Shown here piece by piece: positions 22,979 to 31,834 of a stretch of 37,802 nt of DNA. Where the stretch lies: positions 1 to 37,802 of the forward strand of contig JACQVX010000147.1 of the NCBI GenBank assembly GCA_016209495.1. The letters are read 5' to 3'. This DNA is from Planctomycetota bacterium (GTDB lineage: Bacteria > Planctomycetota > JACQVX01). Both the position numbers and the translations under genes were made by a program. Each line of letters begins with the position of its first letter. Position 1 is the stretch's first letter. The notes under the pieces were generated by a model. That model had not been told where the DNA came from, made no database searches, and worked only from the letters and a program-made list of their open reading frames with translations.

Positions 22979-25677
22979 CAGGACCTACCCATGATCGTGA
23001 CGTTCGTGGCGGTATCCACCGGGGCCCCGGTGGACCCCTTCGCGGCCGCGTTGGCCGGAAGACGGGTGAGCATCGTCCCCGCGACGGCCAGGATGGCGAG
23101 GGTGACAAGGCCGGTCAGGACCTCCGGAACGCAGGCCATGGCAACCACGAAGGGGATGGACACGGCCAGTCCGAATCGCGCATGGCGTGGACCGCCTAAG
23201 GCCGCGGAGGCGACGATGGCGGAGGCCGCCATCCCAAAGACGATCCAATGGAACAGCGGCGCGGCCCCTCCCGAGGCCTCGATGATACCCAGGCTGGCGA
23301 GGGAGTCGAAGAGCTCGGACGCCACGGGCGTGTAGCGGATGTAGAGGAGCCTGGCCACGAGGATGGCGAGCACCGCGCCAATGGCTGTTCCGGCGACCGC
23401 ACGCACGCGCGGACACGGTCCCCCGGCGACCAGGGGCCAGCCCAGGACGATCCCGGCGAGGAGCAGGAAGGTCCAGGACGAGGGCAGGAGCATCGCCATG
23501 CCTGCCGCCAGGACGGCGACAAGCCAGCGGGTGAACGGGCGATCGGAGGCCAGGCCGGCGAAGGAGAAGCCGGCCAGGGCCATTGCCGCCGTGCCAGTGA
23601 TGGGGGCCGGCAGTCCGGCCGCGGCGATGAGCGCCCCGGCAGCGAGGAGCGTCGCGAGGAATCGCAGGGGCAGGGCCGTGGATCGCTGGAAGGTCACCGC
23701 CAGGAGGGGCAAGGCCAGGAGCGCCCCGGGTAGCGCCGCCGTCAGGGTGAAGGACTTCACCGGGTCCAGGCCGGTACACCCGTGAACGGCCCCCGCCAGG
23801 AAAGGGGTGGCCGCCGCGTGCAGGGTGGGGTAAGTGAGGAGCCTCTCGAACATCTGGAGGGCGATGCCGGTGCCGAACTGACCGCTCGCGGAAGCCGCCT
23901 GGTAGATGTGGTAGTAGTGCACCTTCGCGCTTCCGAGGAGGCCCTGGTCCGCCTGCAGATCGATCCAGGAGGCGTAGTCGCGGATCAGGTTCGTCAGATT
24001 CACGCCGGAGGACAGGTGGAGCATCAGCTCCAGCTCCGCCATGGCCAGCAGGGTCGCAGCGGCGGTGCCTGCCGCGGCGTGGCCCGCCAGGGTCCGCGCT
24101 GTCCTCGCGGTCCACTCGCCCCTCTGTCTCAGGGCGAGGAGCGAGGCTACGACGAGGAAGCTCAGGGCCAAGGTGAGGAGCAGGCCGGGGGCGTCCATTA
24201 CCTGGTAGAGCAGCATGGACAGCGCCAGAGAGGGGACGACGCCCAGGGCGAGGCTCCAGCCGCGGAGGGGTTCGACCCTGTCCGTGCCGAGGAGGCCGGC
24301 GCAGAGCAGGACGCCCACCACGCTGAAGACGGCCATCATGCCGAGGACGGCCGGGATGACGTTCCCCGTCCGCGTCGGACGGGGGGCAAGCTCCGCCAGG
24401 TTCACGGGGCGATGGCCGTAGTCCAACTCTCGCTTTGCTTCATGCGGGTGTTTCCAGGGCTGGGGGCTCAAGGGGCGGAGGGAGGTCTTCTCCACCAGGG
24501 CCTCCGCTATGAGTGAGCCCAGGAGAGCATCGCCCTTCGGTTTCGTGTGGATGGGGGAGCCGAGCCACAGGTCGCGGAAGATGTTCTCCTGGTTGATGTG
24601 GCGCAGCATGCCCGGGGTCGGGTCGATGAGGAGGGCCGAGGTGTGCGCAGCGAAGAGGTCCTGTATGCGGTCCATGCGCTCGATCTCGGACCGCATCATG
24701 GGAATGTCCTTTACAGAAAAGGTGTATAGCATGTTTGGACCGGTGAAGGCCTCGGCACTGTCGTAGTCTGGGATACGGAATACGGAGAAGGGCCTGACCA
24801 TCACCGGGGTGACCCCATCCCGCTGGACCTCGCGGATGAGCAGGCCGAGATAGAGCATGTACCACTCGGAGCGGTTGCTGGGCGTCATCTTCGGAGCCGG
24901 GCCTGCACCCGCCCCGGGCCTGTCCTGCATCCATCTCATGAAGTTCAGGGCCCGCCCACTGAGCAGCAACCGGTTCATCAGGGGGCTGCTGTGTGCCAGC
25001 ACGCCCAGGAGAGGCGGGGCGAGAATGACGTTCTCCGGGGGTGGGCTCGGGGTGTCGTAGGGGACCAGCTCAGGGTGGGGTTCCAGGGAGTTCGGGAAGT
25101 CGGGGAAGAGTCTCCGCGCCGCGGCGTCGTAATCGAACTCCCAGTCCCAGGTGCGATCCCATGTGAGGATGTCGTTCCAGCCCCCGTATATCACGACGAC
25201 ATCGATGGGGATCTGGGGCTTCAGCCAGCGATAGGCCAGGAACATGGACCGCACGCGATAGCCGGGATATCCGGCGTTCATGGTCGTCGCGGGGACGCCC
25301 CTCCCCCTCAACTCCCTCTCCACTACGCCGGGCCAGTCCCTTCCCTGGACGGAGTGGGCCGAGTAGCAGGTGGAGTCGCCCAGCATGAGGATGCGCTGCT
25401 CCCCGGGGACCAAGGGAGGCAGCTCGTCCCTGCGCATGGCGTAGGAGTTGATGTAATGGGAGTGACCCTGCTGGCCCCGCTGCGCGGCAACGCCCCGTCC
25501 CTCGATGTACTCCCAGGACGCGAGGCTCAAGTTCGCGCGCGGCCTACCGATGGCGGAAAGGACCAGGTCCCCAGCCGCGAATCCGACCAGGACGAGGGAC
25601 GCGAGCGCGCCGAAAAGCGCCGTGATCACGAACAGGAGGCGTTTTGCCACCGGTTTCACATCTTCCTCTTCGGCCAT
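22978..25677 (-). CDS. SGNH hydrolase-like domain fused to a polytopic membrane domain
   Basis: 899 residues. One TM helix (about 12-36) leads to a periplasmic SGNH/GDSL domain (about 50-400): block I LMLGDSTCYS with Ser102, block II NAGYPGY (134-140), block III GGWND (165-169), and a late SPIHTKPKG with His377. The Asp usually three residues before this His is Ser374. From about 430 to 880 there are roughly ten further helices. SGNH domains in glycan loci act as O-acetyl esterases or as transferases partnered with acyltransferase-3 membrane domains, but there the membrane part is N-terminal; here the order is reversed and the membrane part is not AT3. It is co-transcribed with the two large DWIG-domain proteins. 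I infer an envelope glycan esterase or acyl/phosphoryl transferase without a specific substrate. Confidence 0.82.
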   Translation of the reverse strand: MAEEEDVKPVAKRLLFVITALFGALASLVLVGFAAGDLVLSAIGRPRANLSLASWEYIEGRGVAAQRGQQGHSHYINSYAMRRDELPPLVPGEQRILMLGDSTCYSAHSVQGRDWPGVVERELRGRGVPATTMNAGYPGYRVRSMFLAYRWLKPQIPIDVVVIYGGWNDILTWDRTWDWEFDYDAAARRLFPDFPNSLEPHPELVPYDTPSPPPENVILAPPLLGVLAHSSPLMNRLLLSGRALNFMRWMQDRPGAGAGPAPKMTPSNRSEWYMLYLGLLIREVQRDGVTPVMVRPFSVFRIPDYDSAEAFTGPNMLYTFSVKDIPMMRSEIERMDRIQDLFAAHTSALLIDPTPGMLRHINQENIFRDLWLGSPIHTKPKGDALLGSLIAEALVEKTSLRPLSPQPWKHPHEAKRELDYGHRPVNLAELAPRPTRTGNVIPAVLGMMAVFSVVGVLLCAGLLGTDRVEPLRGWSLALGVVPSLALSMLLYQVMDAPGLLLTLALSFLVVASLLALRQRGEWTARTARTLAGHAAAGTAAATLLAMAELELMLHLSSGVNLTNLIRDYASWIDLQADQGLLGSAKVHYYHIYQAASASGQFGTGIALQMFERLLTYPTLHAAATPFLAGAVHGCTGLDPVKSFTLTAALPGALLALPLLAVTFQRSTALPLRFLATLLAAGALIAAAGLPAPITGTAAMALAGFSFAGLASDRPFTRWLVAVLAAGMAMLLPSSWTFLLLAGIVLGWPLVAGGPCPRVRAVAGTAIGAVLAILVARLLYIRYTPVASELFDSLASLGIIEASGGAAPLFHWIVFGMAASAIVASAALGGPRHARFGLAVSIPFVVAMACVPEVLTGLVTLAILAVAGTMLTRLPANAAAKGSTGAPVDTATNVTIMGRS

Positions 25678-25686
25678 GAAGACGGG

Positions 25687-28461
25687 TCAGGGATGACGGA
25701 CCTCGAAGGGACGACTTCGCGACAAGAGATACCAAGTGCCACGCCAATACAGACGCAATTCGTACCGACCCGGGGGGCAGGCTTCGGGGATCGAGATCGT
25801 CATGGACCCCGCTGCCTCCCCTCCGGTGAACCCGAAGGAGATCCTGGAGGCGTCGTCGCCCCCGAGGGGGAACATCCCGATCCAGTCGTCCTTCGCGGGG
25901 AAGGTCATGCCGGTCCAGGCGGCCAGGACAGTATCTCCCGCGGCCACGATATCGTTCTCCACCGACACCGATCCCTCCGAGACCTTGCCGTTCCCGATCC
26001 CCACGCGCCCGAAGGAGGCCGCGAGTCTCAGGTCGGCAGGGACCGCATCGGCCGGGACGATCATGATGGGCCCGGGCAGGGGAATGTCCCGCGGGAGAGG
26101 CACCAGGGAGATGACCCTGAACATCAGGTGTTGCCCCGGGGTGTCCGGGGAGGCGGGGTTCCGTCCCGAGGAGAACCGCAGCACGTTCACGCCAGATTGC
26201 AGCCGCAGCGCCACGTAGCGCTGCCCAGCCACGATGGACCCCCAGGGTTCGACGTCGAACCGCACCCGCGCAGATGGGACACCGGGGTCACCCACGGAAC
26301 CGCCCCGGAGGTGCCCGCGCTCGATGACGAGGGACCCGTCCTCGTCGCGGCCATAGCATTCCACACCCAAGAGGACCTCGACCGGCTCCTCGCTCCAGAT
26401 GACGAGGCCGCCGTCGATACGCCCTCGAAGGTGGCGGACGACCTCTCCGCGTTCCCTGGTCGGGGGTAGCCACCCGGTCCCGACAAGTGCGGACCCGGCT
26501 CCGGATCCCGTATGGAACAGGCGGTAGCCGGGCACCGTCCAGCGCGGGTCAGGCTTGTAGCGGGAGCCGGGTTCGAGGATGTCCCGGGGAGGAGGATCGG
26601 GGTAGACCAGGATTGCGTTGGCCAGGAGGACCGGATCCAGGACGTCCACCCGGTTGACGTCACCGAGGCCGGTGTAGTCGAACTCGATGGACTCCAGGAA
26701 GTTCACCCGCCGGAAGAGGATGTCGTTGCTCGCCGCCTGTACCGCACCCCAACCCATCCAGTAGACGGTCGCTGCGCGGTCGGACGAGGACACCTCGCCG
26801 GCGAACTGGACGATATCGTGCGAGAGCCGCAGCGAGCCGCTGTGCAGCATCGAGGCGCGCGGGTTCGGGCCCCCGGCTCCGATGATGCTGGAATAGGCGA
26901 TGGCCTTGAAGGGGAGCGCGCCGGCGAGGAGGGCGAGTGCCCCCAGGCCTGCGACCGCGCGAACCCGCAGCCCCGTCGCCCCGCGGGAGTAGGTCCACGA
27001 GAGGAAGCCCAGGCCCGAGAGCGCGAGGAGGGGGATTGCGACGAATTCCGAGAGACGAATCACGTGATAATGGCCGACCCGGTAGTAGTAGTAGGGAATC
27101 GCGAAGGCGAAGGGACCGACGAGCAACAGGAGGGCGAGGCGGGCGCGCCTCTCCATTTGCGCAATGGCGAGCGGGAACCCGAGGGTCAACGCTAGGCCGA
27201 GGAGCGTGGTGACGGGGCTTGGCAGGACGGGGCTCGACAGGATGGTGTCGAAGTCGGCGATGCCCAGGACGGTCAGGGGGAGCACCTCCCAGTGCAGTCC
27301 GTAGTCGACGAGCTGTCGGGAGACGTTGCTGAGGATGAGCCGGAGGGGCCGCTCGAGCTCCACGTTCACGAGGAGTACGACGAGCAGCGCGACGGTGCCG
27401 AGGGACGGGAGGGTGCGGCTCTGGGGACGGGAGGACAGGGACACGAGGACCGCCACGAGCAGCGGGGTGGCGATGAGGAGCCCGGGGAGGTAGAGGAGGA
27501 TGCAGGTCGAGAGGCCGAGGGCGAAGAAGACGCGGGGGACCGCCGAATCCCCGATCCTCGCATGATGGAGGAGGACCGCGAGCAGGTGGAGGAGGACCCC
27601 CCAGGCGCATAGTGCGGGCGTCGCGTGCTTCAGGGCGAGGCTGAACACCGGGCTTCCGACGGCGACGACGGCGGCACTGACGGCGAGGGCGGAGGAGGGC
27701 GGCCGCCCGCGCGGAAGGCTGGCCACGAGGAGGGCAGCACCCCAGCAACAGATGACGACGAGCACCGTGACCCCGGCGGTGTAGGACTCCTCCGTGAAGC
27801 CTGGCGCGAGCGCCATGAAGGGCAGCCCGATGGTCTGTGTCGCAAAGGTCCACGACGCCCCCTTCTCGAGGTAGTAGGCGAGCTGGTGAATGGACCAGTT
27901 CGGGCTCGGGGCAAGAAGCTCCTCTCCGTACTCCGCCGGCTGCGCCTGCGACTCCCATCGCTCCACGAGGCCTCCGAGGCTTTCGTCGAGGAGGAGGTCG
28001 GACATCCGGAAATAGCTCGACTGGTCGCCGCCACCGTAGGCTTGCAGTCCGGAGGTGTTCAAGGCGACAAAGGGGAACAGATACAGGAGCACGACAAGGG
28101 CGGAGGTGCCCGCGTACCACAGGAGCGACCTCCGGAGGGGCTCCGCATCGACGATCCGGTCAGGGGCGCCGGGACCCGGCGTCGAGGAGGGGAAGCGGCG
28201 GCGCCCAGCGTTGGCGACGGCCCGGTAGACGAGGAGCGCGGGCGGGACGACGGCGAGCCAACGCGCCGGGATGTCCATGCGAACGAGGCTGAAGCCGCAG
28301 ATGAAGAGGGTCGTGGTGCCCAGGACCTGCCATGCGACCCAGGAGCCGATCCTCCGGTCGGGATACAGGGGGCGGGGAGCCAGCGCCCACCCGCAGACGC
28401 CCACGAGCACGAGGAAGTAGACGACCTTCAGAAGGAGGAGGAAGAGGCTAGGCCCCATCAC
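25687..28461 (-). CDS. Large polytopic membrane protein with C-terminal DWIG-FP beta domain (paralogue B)
   Basis: 924 residues, paralogous to the protein at 19673 along nearly its whole length. The N-terminus shares VYFL...GCGWAL, RRIGSWVAWQVLG and the RMDIPARW turn. The loop acid is in AYGGGDQSSYF (Asp146), followed by GLPFMALAPG and EESYTAG. Membrane helices end near residue 510. The soluble half has AILVYPDP, PGYRLFHTG, SALVGTGWLPP and GGLVIWSEE, then LQSGVNVLRF, and finally the DWIG domain (DDWIGMFPLGGDD at 858-870, PPGRYELRLY), exactly 61 residues from 'FP' to the end. It lacks the helical insertion of paralogue A. A GT-C-type or glycan-modifying enzyme is likely. Its start overlaps the upstream small-protein stop by 4 bp, and it lies 9 bp from the SGNH gene. 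Confidence 0.85.
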   Translation of the reverse strand: MMGPSLFLLLLKVVYFLVLVGVCGWALAPRPLYPDRRIGSWVAWQVLGTTTLFICGFSLVRMDIPARWLAVVPPALLVYRAVANAGRRRFPSSTPGPGAPDRIVDAEPLRRSLLWYAGTSALVVLLYLFPFVALNTSGLQAYGGGDQSSYFRMSDLLLDESLGGLVERWESQAQPAEYGEELLAPSPNWSIHQLAYYLEKGASWTFATQTIGLPFMALAPGFTEESYTAGVTVLVVICCWGAALLVASLPRGRPPSSALAVSAAVVAVGSPVFSLALKHATPALCAWGVLLHLLAVLLHHARIGDSAVPRVFFALGLSTCILLYLPGLLIATPLLVAVLVSLSSRPQSRTLPSLGTVALLVVLLVNVELERPLRLILSNVSRQLVDYGLHWEVLPLTVLGIADFDTILSSPVLPSPVTTLLGLALTLGFPLAIAQMERRARLALLLLVGPFAFAIPYYYYRVGHYHVIRLSEFVAIPLLALSGLGFLSWTYSRGATGLRVRAVAGLGALALLAGALPFKAIAYSSIIGAGGPNPRASMLHSGSLRLSHDIVQFAGEVSSSDRAATVYWMGWGAVQAASNDILFRRVNFLESIEFDYTGLGDVNRVDVLDPVLLANAILVYPDPPPRDILEPGSRYKPDPRWTVPGYRLFHTGSGAGSALVGTGWLPPTRERGEVVRHLRGRIDGGLVIWSEEPVEVLLGVECYGRDEDGSLVIERGHLRGGSVGDPGVPSARVRFDVEPWGSIVAGQRYVALRLQSGVNVLRFSSGRNPASPDTPGQHLMFRVISLVPLPRDIPLPGPIMIVPADAVPADLRLAASFGRVGIGNGKVSEGSVSVENDIVAAGDTVLAAWTGMTFPAKDDWIGMFPLGGDDASRISFGFTGGEAAGSMTISIPEACPPGRYELRLYWRGTWYLLSRSRPFEVRHP

Positions 28462-28910
28462 CGGCGGGCCTGGATCCGGATCGCAAGGGTAGCGATGAGG
28501 TACCAGCTCGCCTTGCTGTAGAAGCGCACCTGGTATTCGCCCGGCGGGGCGTTGGCGGGGATCGGGATCTTCACGGTTCCCCCCGATCCGCCGCCGGTCT
28601 GGACATAGTCCAGATAGGCGTTGTCCAGGTCATCCGGGGGGAAGATCCCGACCCAGTCGTCCTTGCCGTGGTCGTCCAGCCCCTTCCATCCGACCTCGAT
28701 GTCCTCGCCGGCCCTCACCACCTCGGTCAGGCAGGTCAAGGCCACCCCCTCGGCGTTTGGGAAGTGCATGATGGAGGAAACCTTGCGGGCCGAGGAGCCG
28801 GACGACCCGTGTACGTCTTTCCCCCCGCGGTACTGGAGATGCGGAAGGAGGAAATAGACCAGGCCGCTGGTCACCGCGATCATGGCCAGGGATTGCAGCG
28901 AGGACTTCAT
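28458..28910 (-). CDS. Small single-TM protein consisting of a DWIG-FP beta domain
   Basis: 150 residues from the ATG at 28910, chosen because GGGGAG lies eight bases upstream and the hydrophobic segment then begins at residue 9; the frame is open further 5' but non-coding in character. One TM helix (AMIAVTSGLVYFLLPHL, about 9-25) anchors a short linker and a domain (about 60-150). The domain has VVRAGEDIEVGWKGL, KDDWVGIFPPDD (83-94), YVQTGGGSGGTVKIPIP and PPGEYQVRFYSKASWYLIA. It is the same module that ends the two large proteins of this operon. It resembles SKICH-like Ig-fold sequences with a DWIG-(L/I/F)-(Y/F)P turn. It should face the periplasm and may interact with its large partners or bind glycan. 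The function is unknown. Confidence 0.78.
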   Translation of the reverse strand: MKSSLQSLAMIAVTSGLVYFLLPHLQYRGGKDVHGSSGSSARKVSSIMHFPNAEGVALTCLTEVVRAGEDIEVGWKGLDDHGKDDWVGIFPPDDLDNAYLDYVQTGGGSGGTVKIPIPANAPPGEYQVRFYSKASWYLIATLAIRIQARR

Positions 28911-28956
28911 CGGCGAACGCTCCCCAAGGGGAGGACCCTGGCGTCCGACGGCGCCG

Positions 28957-30849
28957 TCAGGGGCATCGCGTCGATCTGCCGTCGAGGGTGCGATACCAGA
29001 GCTCCAGGCAGAGGAGCCCCCAGAGGTCCCTTCCAAAGGGGCTCTCATGATCGAGGAGGCGCTCGACCGCGTCCACCCGGTAGATACCGCGTTCCCGGGC
29101 CTCGCGTCCGAGGAGCGTATCTCGGAAGAAGTCGCGGAGAGGGCCCGCGGTCCATTGCACCAGGGGTACCGGGAACCCCATCTTGTCCTGCCTCTTGAGC
29201 ACCTCCTCGGGAAGGATGTGCTCGACGGCCCGGCGGAGGAGGTGCTTGAGACGACCGTCCTTGAACTTCCAGGCGGGCGGCACGGTCATCACGAGCTCGG
29301 CGATACGGTGGTCGAGGAGAGGGACGCGCGACTCGAGAGAGACCGCCATGCTCACTCGGTCCTCGACGTGGAGCAGGGCGGGGAGGAGCGTTCGCATGTC
29401 GAAAAAGGTCATCCGATTGAAGAGCGACTCGATACCCGGTCGATTGAAGATCTCCCGGAAGGCCTCCGTCGGGTCGTACCCGGTGAGGAAATCAGGCTGA
29501 TACAGCTCCTGGATTGCGGTGCCGCGGTCCACGAGGCGGAGGTAGCGACGGTCGAGCGGCTCGAAGAGGCCATCGCGCCAGAAGTGCTGCAGCATCGGTT
29601 TGTAGTGGCGCAAGGTCGGGAGTGCCGGGACCATGGACGACATGGAGAGGATGTGCCTCGATGGGTCGGTCGTCTCCTCGATAGCGCCCAGGAGGCACTC
29701 CTCCAGATAGCACGCGAGGTAACGGGCGTACCCCCCGAAGACCTCGTCGCCGCCCTGGCCGCCGAGGATGACCTTGACGTGATCGCGCGCAAGCCTGGCC
29801 ACCTGGTACTGGGGGAAGAGGCCGGGGCCGGCGGCGGGCTCATCCATGAACCAGATCAGCCGCGCGATGTCCCTCTCGAAATCGGCCGCGGTAGGGAAGA
29901 CCTCGAAGTGGTTGGAGCCGATTCGCTTCGCCACACTCCGGGCATAGGACGTCTCATCGAAGGTCGGGCCCTCCCGGAAGCCGCCCGTGAAGGTGGAGAT
30001 CCGGCCGCCAAGGAAGTCCCCCGCGAGGCTGGCGATGGCCGACGAATCCATGCCGCCGCTCAGGTAGGCGCCAATGGGGACATCGCTTCGTAGCTGGAAG
30101 CGCACGCTGTCCCCGAGGAGGACCTTGACCCGGTCGATGAAATACGCCTCGGTGTGATGGGTGTCGATGTCGAAGCGGAGGTCCCAGTAGCGCTTGATGC
30201 TCGGCCTGCCGGCCGGTTCGACCTCCAGCGTATGGCCGGGTTCGAGGCGATGGACGCCCATGAAGAGGGTCCGATCCCCGAGGCAGAACTGGAATCGGAG
30301 GTATTCCGCCAGTCCGTCGGGATCCGGTCGCGGCTGGTACCCCGCGACGCAACGGAACGCCTTGATCTCCGAGGCGAACGCGAAGGCGTCCCCCAGTTGC
30401 ACCCAGTAGAAGGGCTTTATGCCGAAGCGGTCACGGGCGGCAAAGAGGCGACGCTCCTTCCGATCCCAGATCGCGAAGGCGAACATCCCGTTCAAGCGGT
30501 GCACGCACTCGGGGCCGTAGCAGTCGTAGAGATAGAGGAGGACCTCGGTGTCGGAGGAGGTCGCGAAGGCGTAGCCTTGCTGGATGAGCTCCTGCCGGAG
30601 CTCCAGGTAGTTGTATATCTCCCCGTTGAAGGTCATAACCAGCCGCTCGTCGCGGGAACGCATGGGCTGGTCGCCCGTGACCAGGTCGATGATGGCGAGG
30701 CGGCAGTGACCGAGGACAGCCCCATCATCCTCTACCACACCTCGCCCGTCGGGTCCGCGGTGGGCCATGACGTCCAGCATGCTCGCAACGGTGTCCGCGC
30801 GCGTGCTGGTCTTGTGCCCTGGCCCTATGAGTCCCGCTATCCCACACAC
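28957..30849 (-). CDS. asnB: Asparagine synthase (glutamine-hydrolysing)
   Basis: 630 residues from the GTG at 30849, which places Cys2 of MCGIAGLIG as the N-terminal nucleophile of the glutaminase domain. HRGPDGRG, RLAIIDL and TFNGEIYNY are the class II amidotransferase motifs (about 30-85). The synthetase domain has the pyrophosphate loop LSGGMDSSAIASLA (about 264-277) and GGQGGDEVFGGYARY (about 360-375). Both active sites are complete. AsnB-type enzymes in capsule and O-antigen loci often amidate a sugar carboxylate or a related acid rather than make free asparagine. That role fits the operon position between a GT2 gene and the DWIG-domain genes, but ordinary asparagine synthesis cannot be excluded. 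Confidence 0.93.
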   Translation of the reverse strand: MCGIAGLIGPGHKTSTRADTVASMLDVMAHRGPDGRGVVEDDGAVLGHCRLAIIDLVTGDQPMRSRDERLVMTFNGEIYNYLELRQELIQQGYAFATSSDTEVLLYLYDCYGPECVHRLNGMFAFAIWDRKERRLFAARDRFGIKPFYWVQLGDAFAFASEIKAFRCVAGYQPRPDPDGLAEYLRFQFCLGDRTLFMGVHRLEPGHTLEVEPAGRPSIKRYWDLRFDIDTHHTEAYFIDRVKVLLGDSVRFQLRSDVPIGAYLSGGMDSSAIASLAGDFLGGRISTFTGGFREGPTFDETSYARSVAKRIGSNHFEVFPTAADFERDIARLIWFMDEPAAGPGLFPQYQVARLARDHVKVILGGQGGDEVFGGYARYLACYLEECLLGAIEETTDPSRHILSMSSMVPALPTLRHYKPMLQHFWRDGLFEPLDRRYLRLVDRGTAIQELYQPDFLTGYDPTEAFREIFNRPGIESLFNRMTFFDMRTLLPALLHVEDRVSMAVSLESRVPLLDHRIAELVMTVPPAWKFKDGRLKHLLRRAVEHILPEEVLKRQDKMGFPVPLVQWTAGPLRDFFRDTLLGREARERGIYRVDAVERLLDHESPFGRDLWGLLCLELWYRTLDGRSTRCP

Positions 30850-30861
30850 GTCGGTGGCATC

Positions 30862-31731
30862 CTACAGGGACGACTGGCTCGGCACCACTAGGTCACGGCC
30901 GTCTCGGAGGGGAATCGACCTTGCGCTGGATTCGCGTTCCGCACGATAGCGATCCGCGAGGCGCCTGAACTGCGTGCGCCAGCCATAGAAGGGGCAGCGA
31001 TAGAGGAAGAGCAAGAGGAAGTAGCCGACCGTCGTGACGCTCGTCACCATCTTGCTCTCGCTCGCCTTCTGACCGTAATGGAGGATGAAGGGGACCTCGG
31101 AGAAGTGGCAGCCCATGAGGTGCAGTTTGGCGAGCTTTTCGAGGGTACAGGTGAAGCCGACGCCGCGGAGCTGGATGAAGTCGTTCTTGAAGATCCGCAG
31201 CGCGTCCTGTACCACCGAGGCACGATAGGCCCGGAACCCACACGAATAGTCCTTGATCCCGGGCATGTGGAAGAACACTCGCATGAACAGGTTGGCACAC
31301 CGACTGATGAAGGCGCGACGGAAACTCACGCCGGTCTGGCCACCCCCGGGCTGGAATCGCGACGTGCCTACGACGTCGTAGCCATCGTCGAGACGGGTGA
31401 GCAGGCTGGCCATGAAAGCGGGGTCATGGGTGTCGTCGGAGTCGAGCCGAATGATCACGTCGTCCCGCGCTGCGGATTCGGCCACGAATTCAAAGCCATC
31501 CCGGATCGTCTCGCCAAGGCCGCGATTGATGCGGTGGGTGATCACCTCGATGGGATAGGAGGTGGACAGCCCTTGGAGCACCATAGCCGTCCCATCCGTG
31601 CTCCCGTCGTCCACGGCCACGACCCGGTAGGGCCGACCGAGATCGCGCATGACGGCATCGATCTTGGGTACAAGGATCTGTAGCGCGTTCTGCTCGTTGA
31701 ACGCCGGGAGAATGACGTGGACCTTGGTCAT
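30862..31731 (-). CDS. Glycosyltransferase family 2, polyprenol-phosphate sugar transferase-like
   Basis: 289 residues. A GT-A fold with VHVILPAFNEQNAL (4-17), VDDGSTDGT (40-48) and the metal-binding RLDSDD (about 95-100). HMPGIKDYSCGFRAYRA and GFTCTLEKLAKLHLMG are typical of dolichol- or polyprenol-phosphate mannosyl/glucosyl transferases. FILHYGQKASESKM is the family's basic loop near the membrane. One hydrophobic helix (TVGYFLLLFLYRC, about 235-247) follows. Such enzymes load a sugar on a polyprenyl phosphate that GT-C enzymes then use as donor. This is attractive here because the same operon encodes two GT-C-like proteins. It is the first gene of the operon, about 97 bases after the promoter at 31835-31862. 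Confidence 0.88.
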   Translation of the reverse strand: MTKVHVILPAFNEQNALQILVPKIDAVMRDLGRPYRVVAVDDGSTDGTAMVLQGLSTSYPIEVITHRINRGLGETIRDGFEFVAESAARDDVIIRLDSDDTHDPAFMASLLTRLDDGYDVVGTSRFQPGGGQTGVSFRRAFISRCANLFMRVFFHMPGIKDYSCGFRAYRASVVQDALRIFKNDFIQLRGVGFTCTLEKLAKLHLMGCHFSEVPFILHYGQKASESKMVTSVTTVGYFLLLFLYRCPFYGWRTQFRRLADRYRAERESSARSIPLRDGRDLVVPSQSSL

Positions 31732-31834
31732 CTTGGGGTGCCCCCGCCCACCTCGCTGAACACGCTGCGCCGCTCACGCCCCAGAGTGTGCATGGCATGT
31801 CCATGGAGAAGGGTCGTCCTGTGTAGGGTCGCCG

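Noticed and set aside
26660-28120. 486-codon - strand frame overlapping paralogue B
   Set aside because: Low-complexity Arg/Pro translation; a frame shadow of the real membrane protein.
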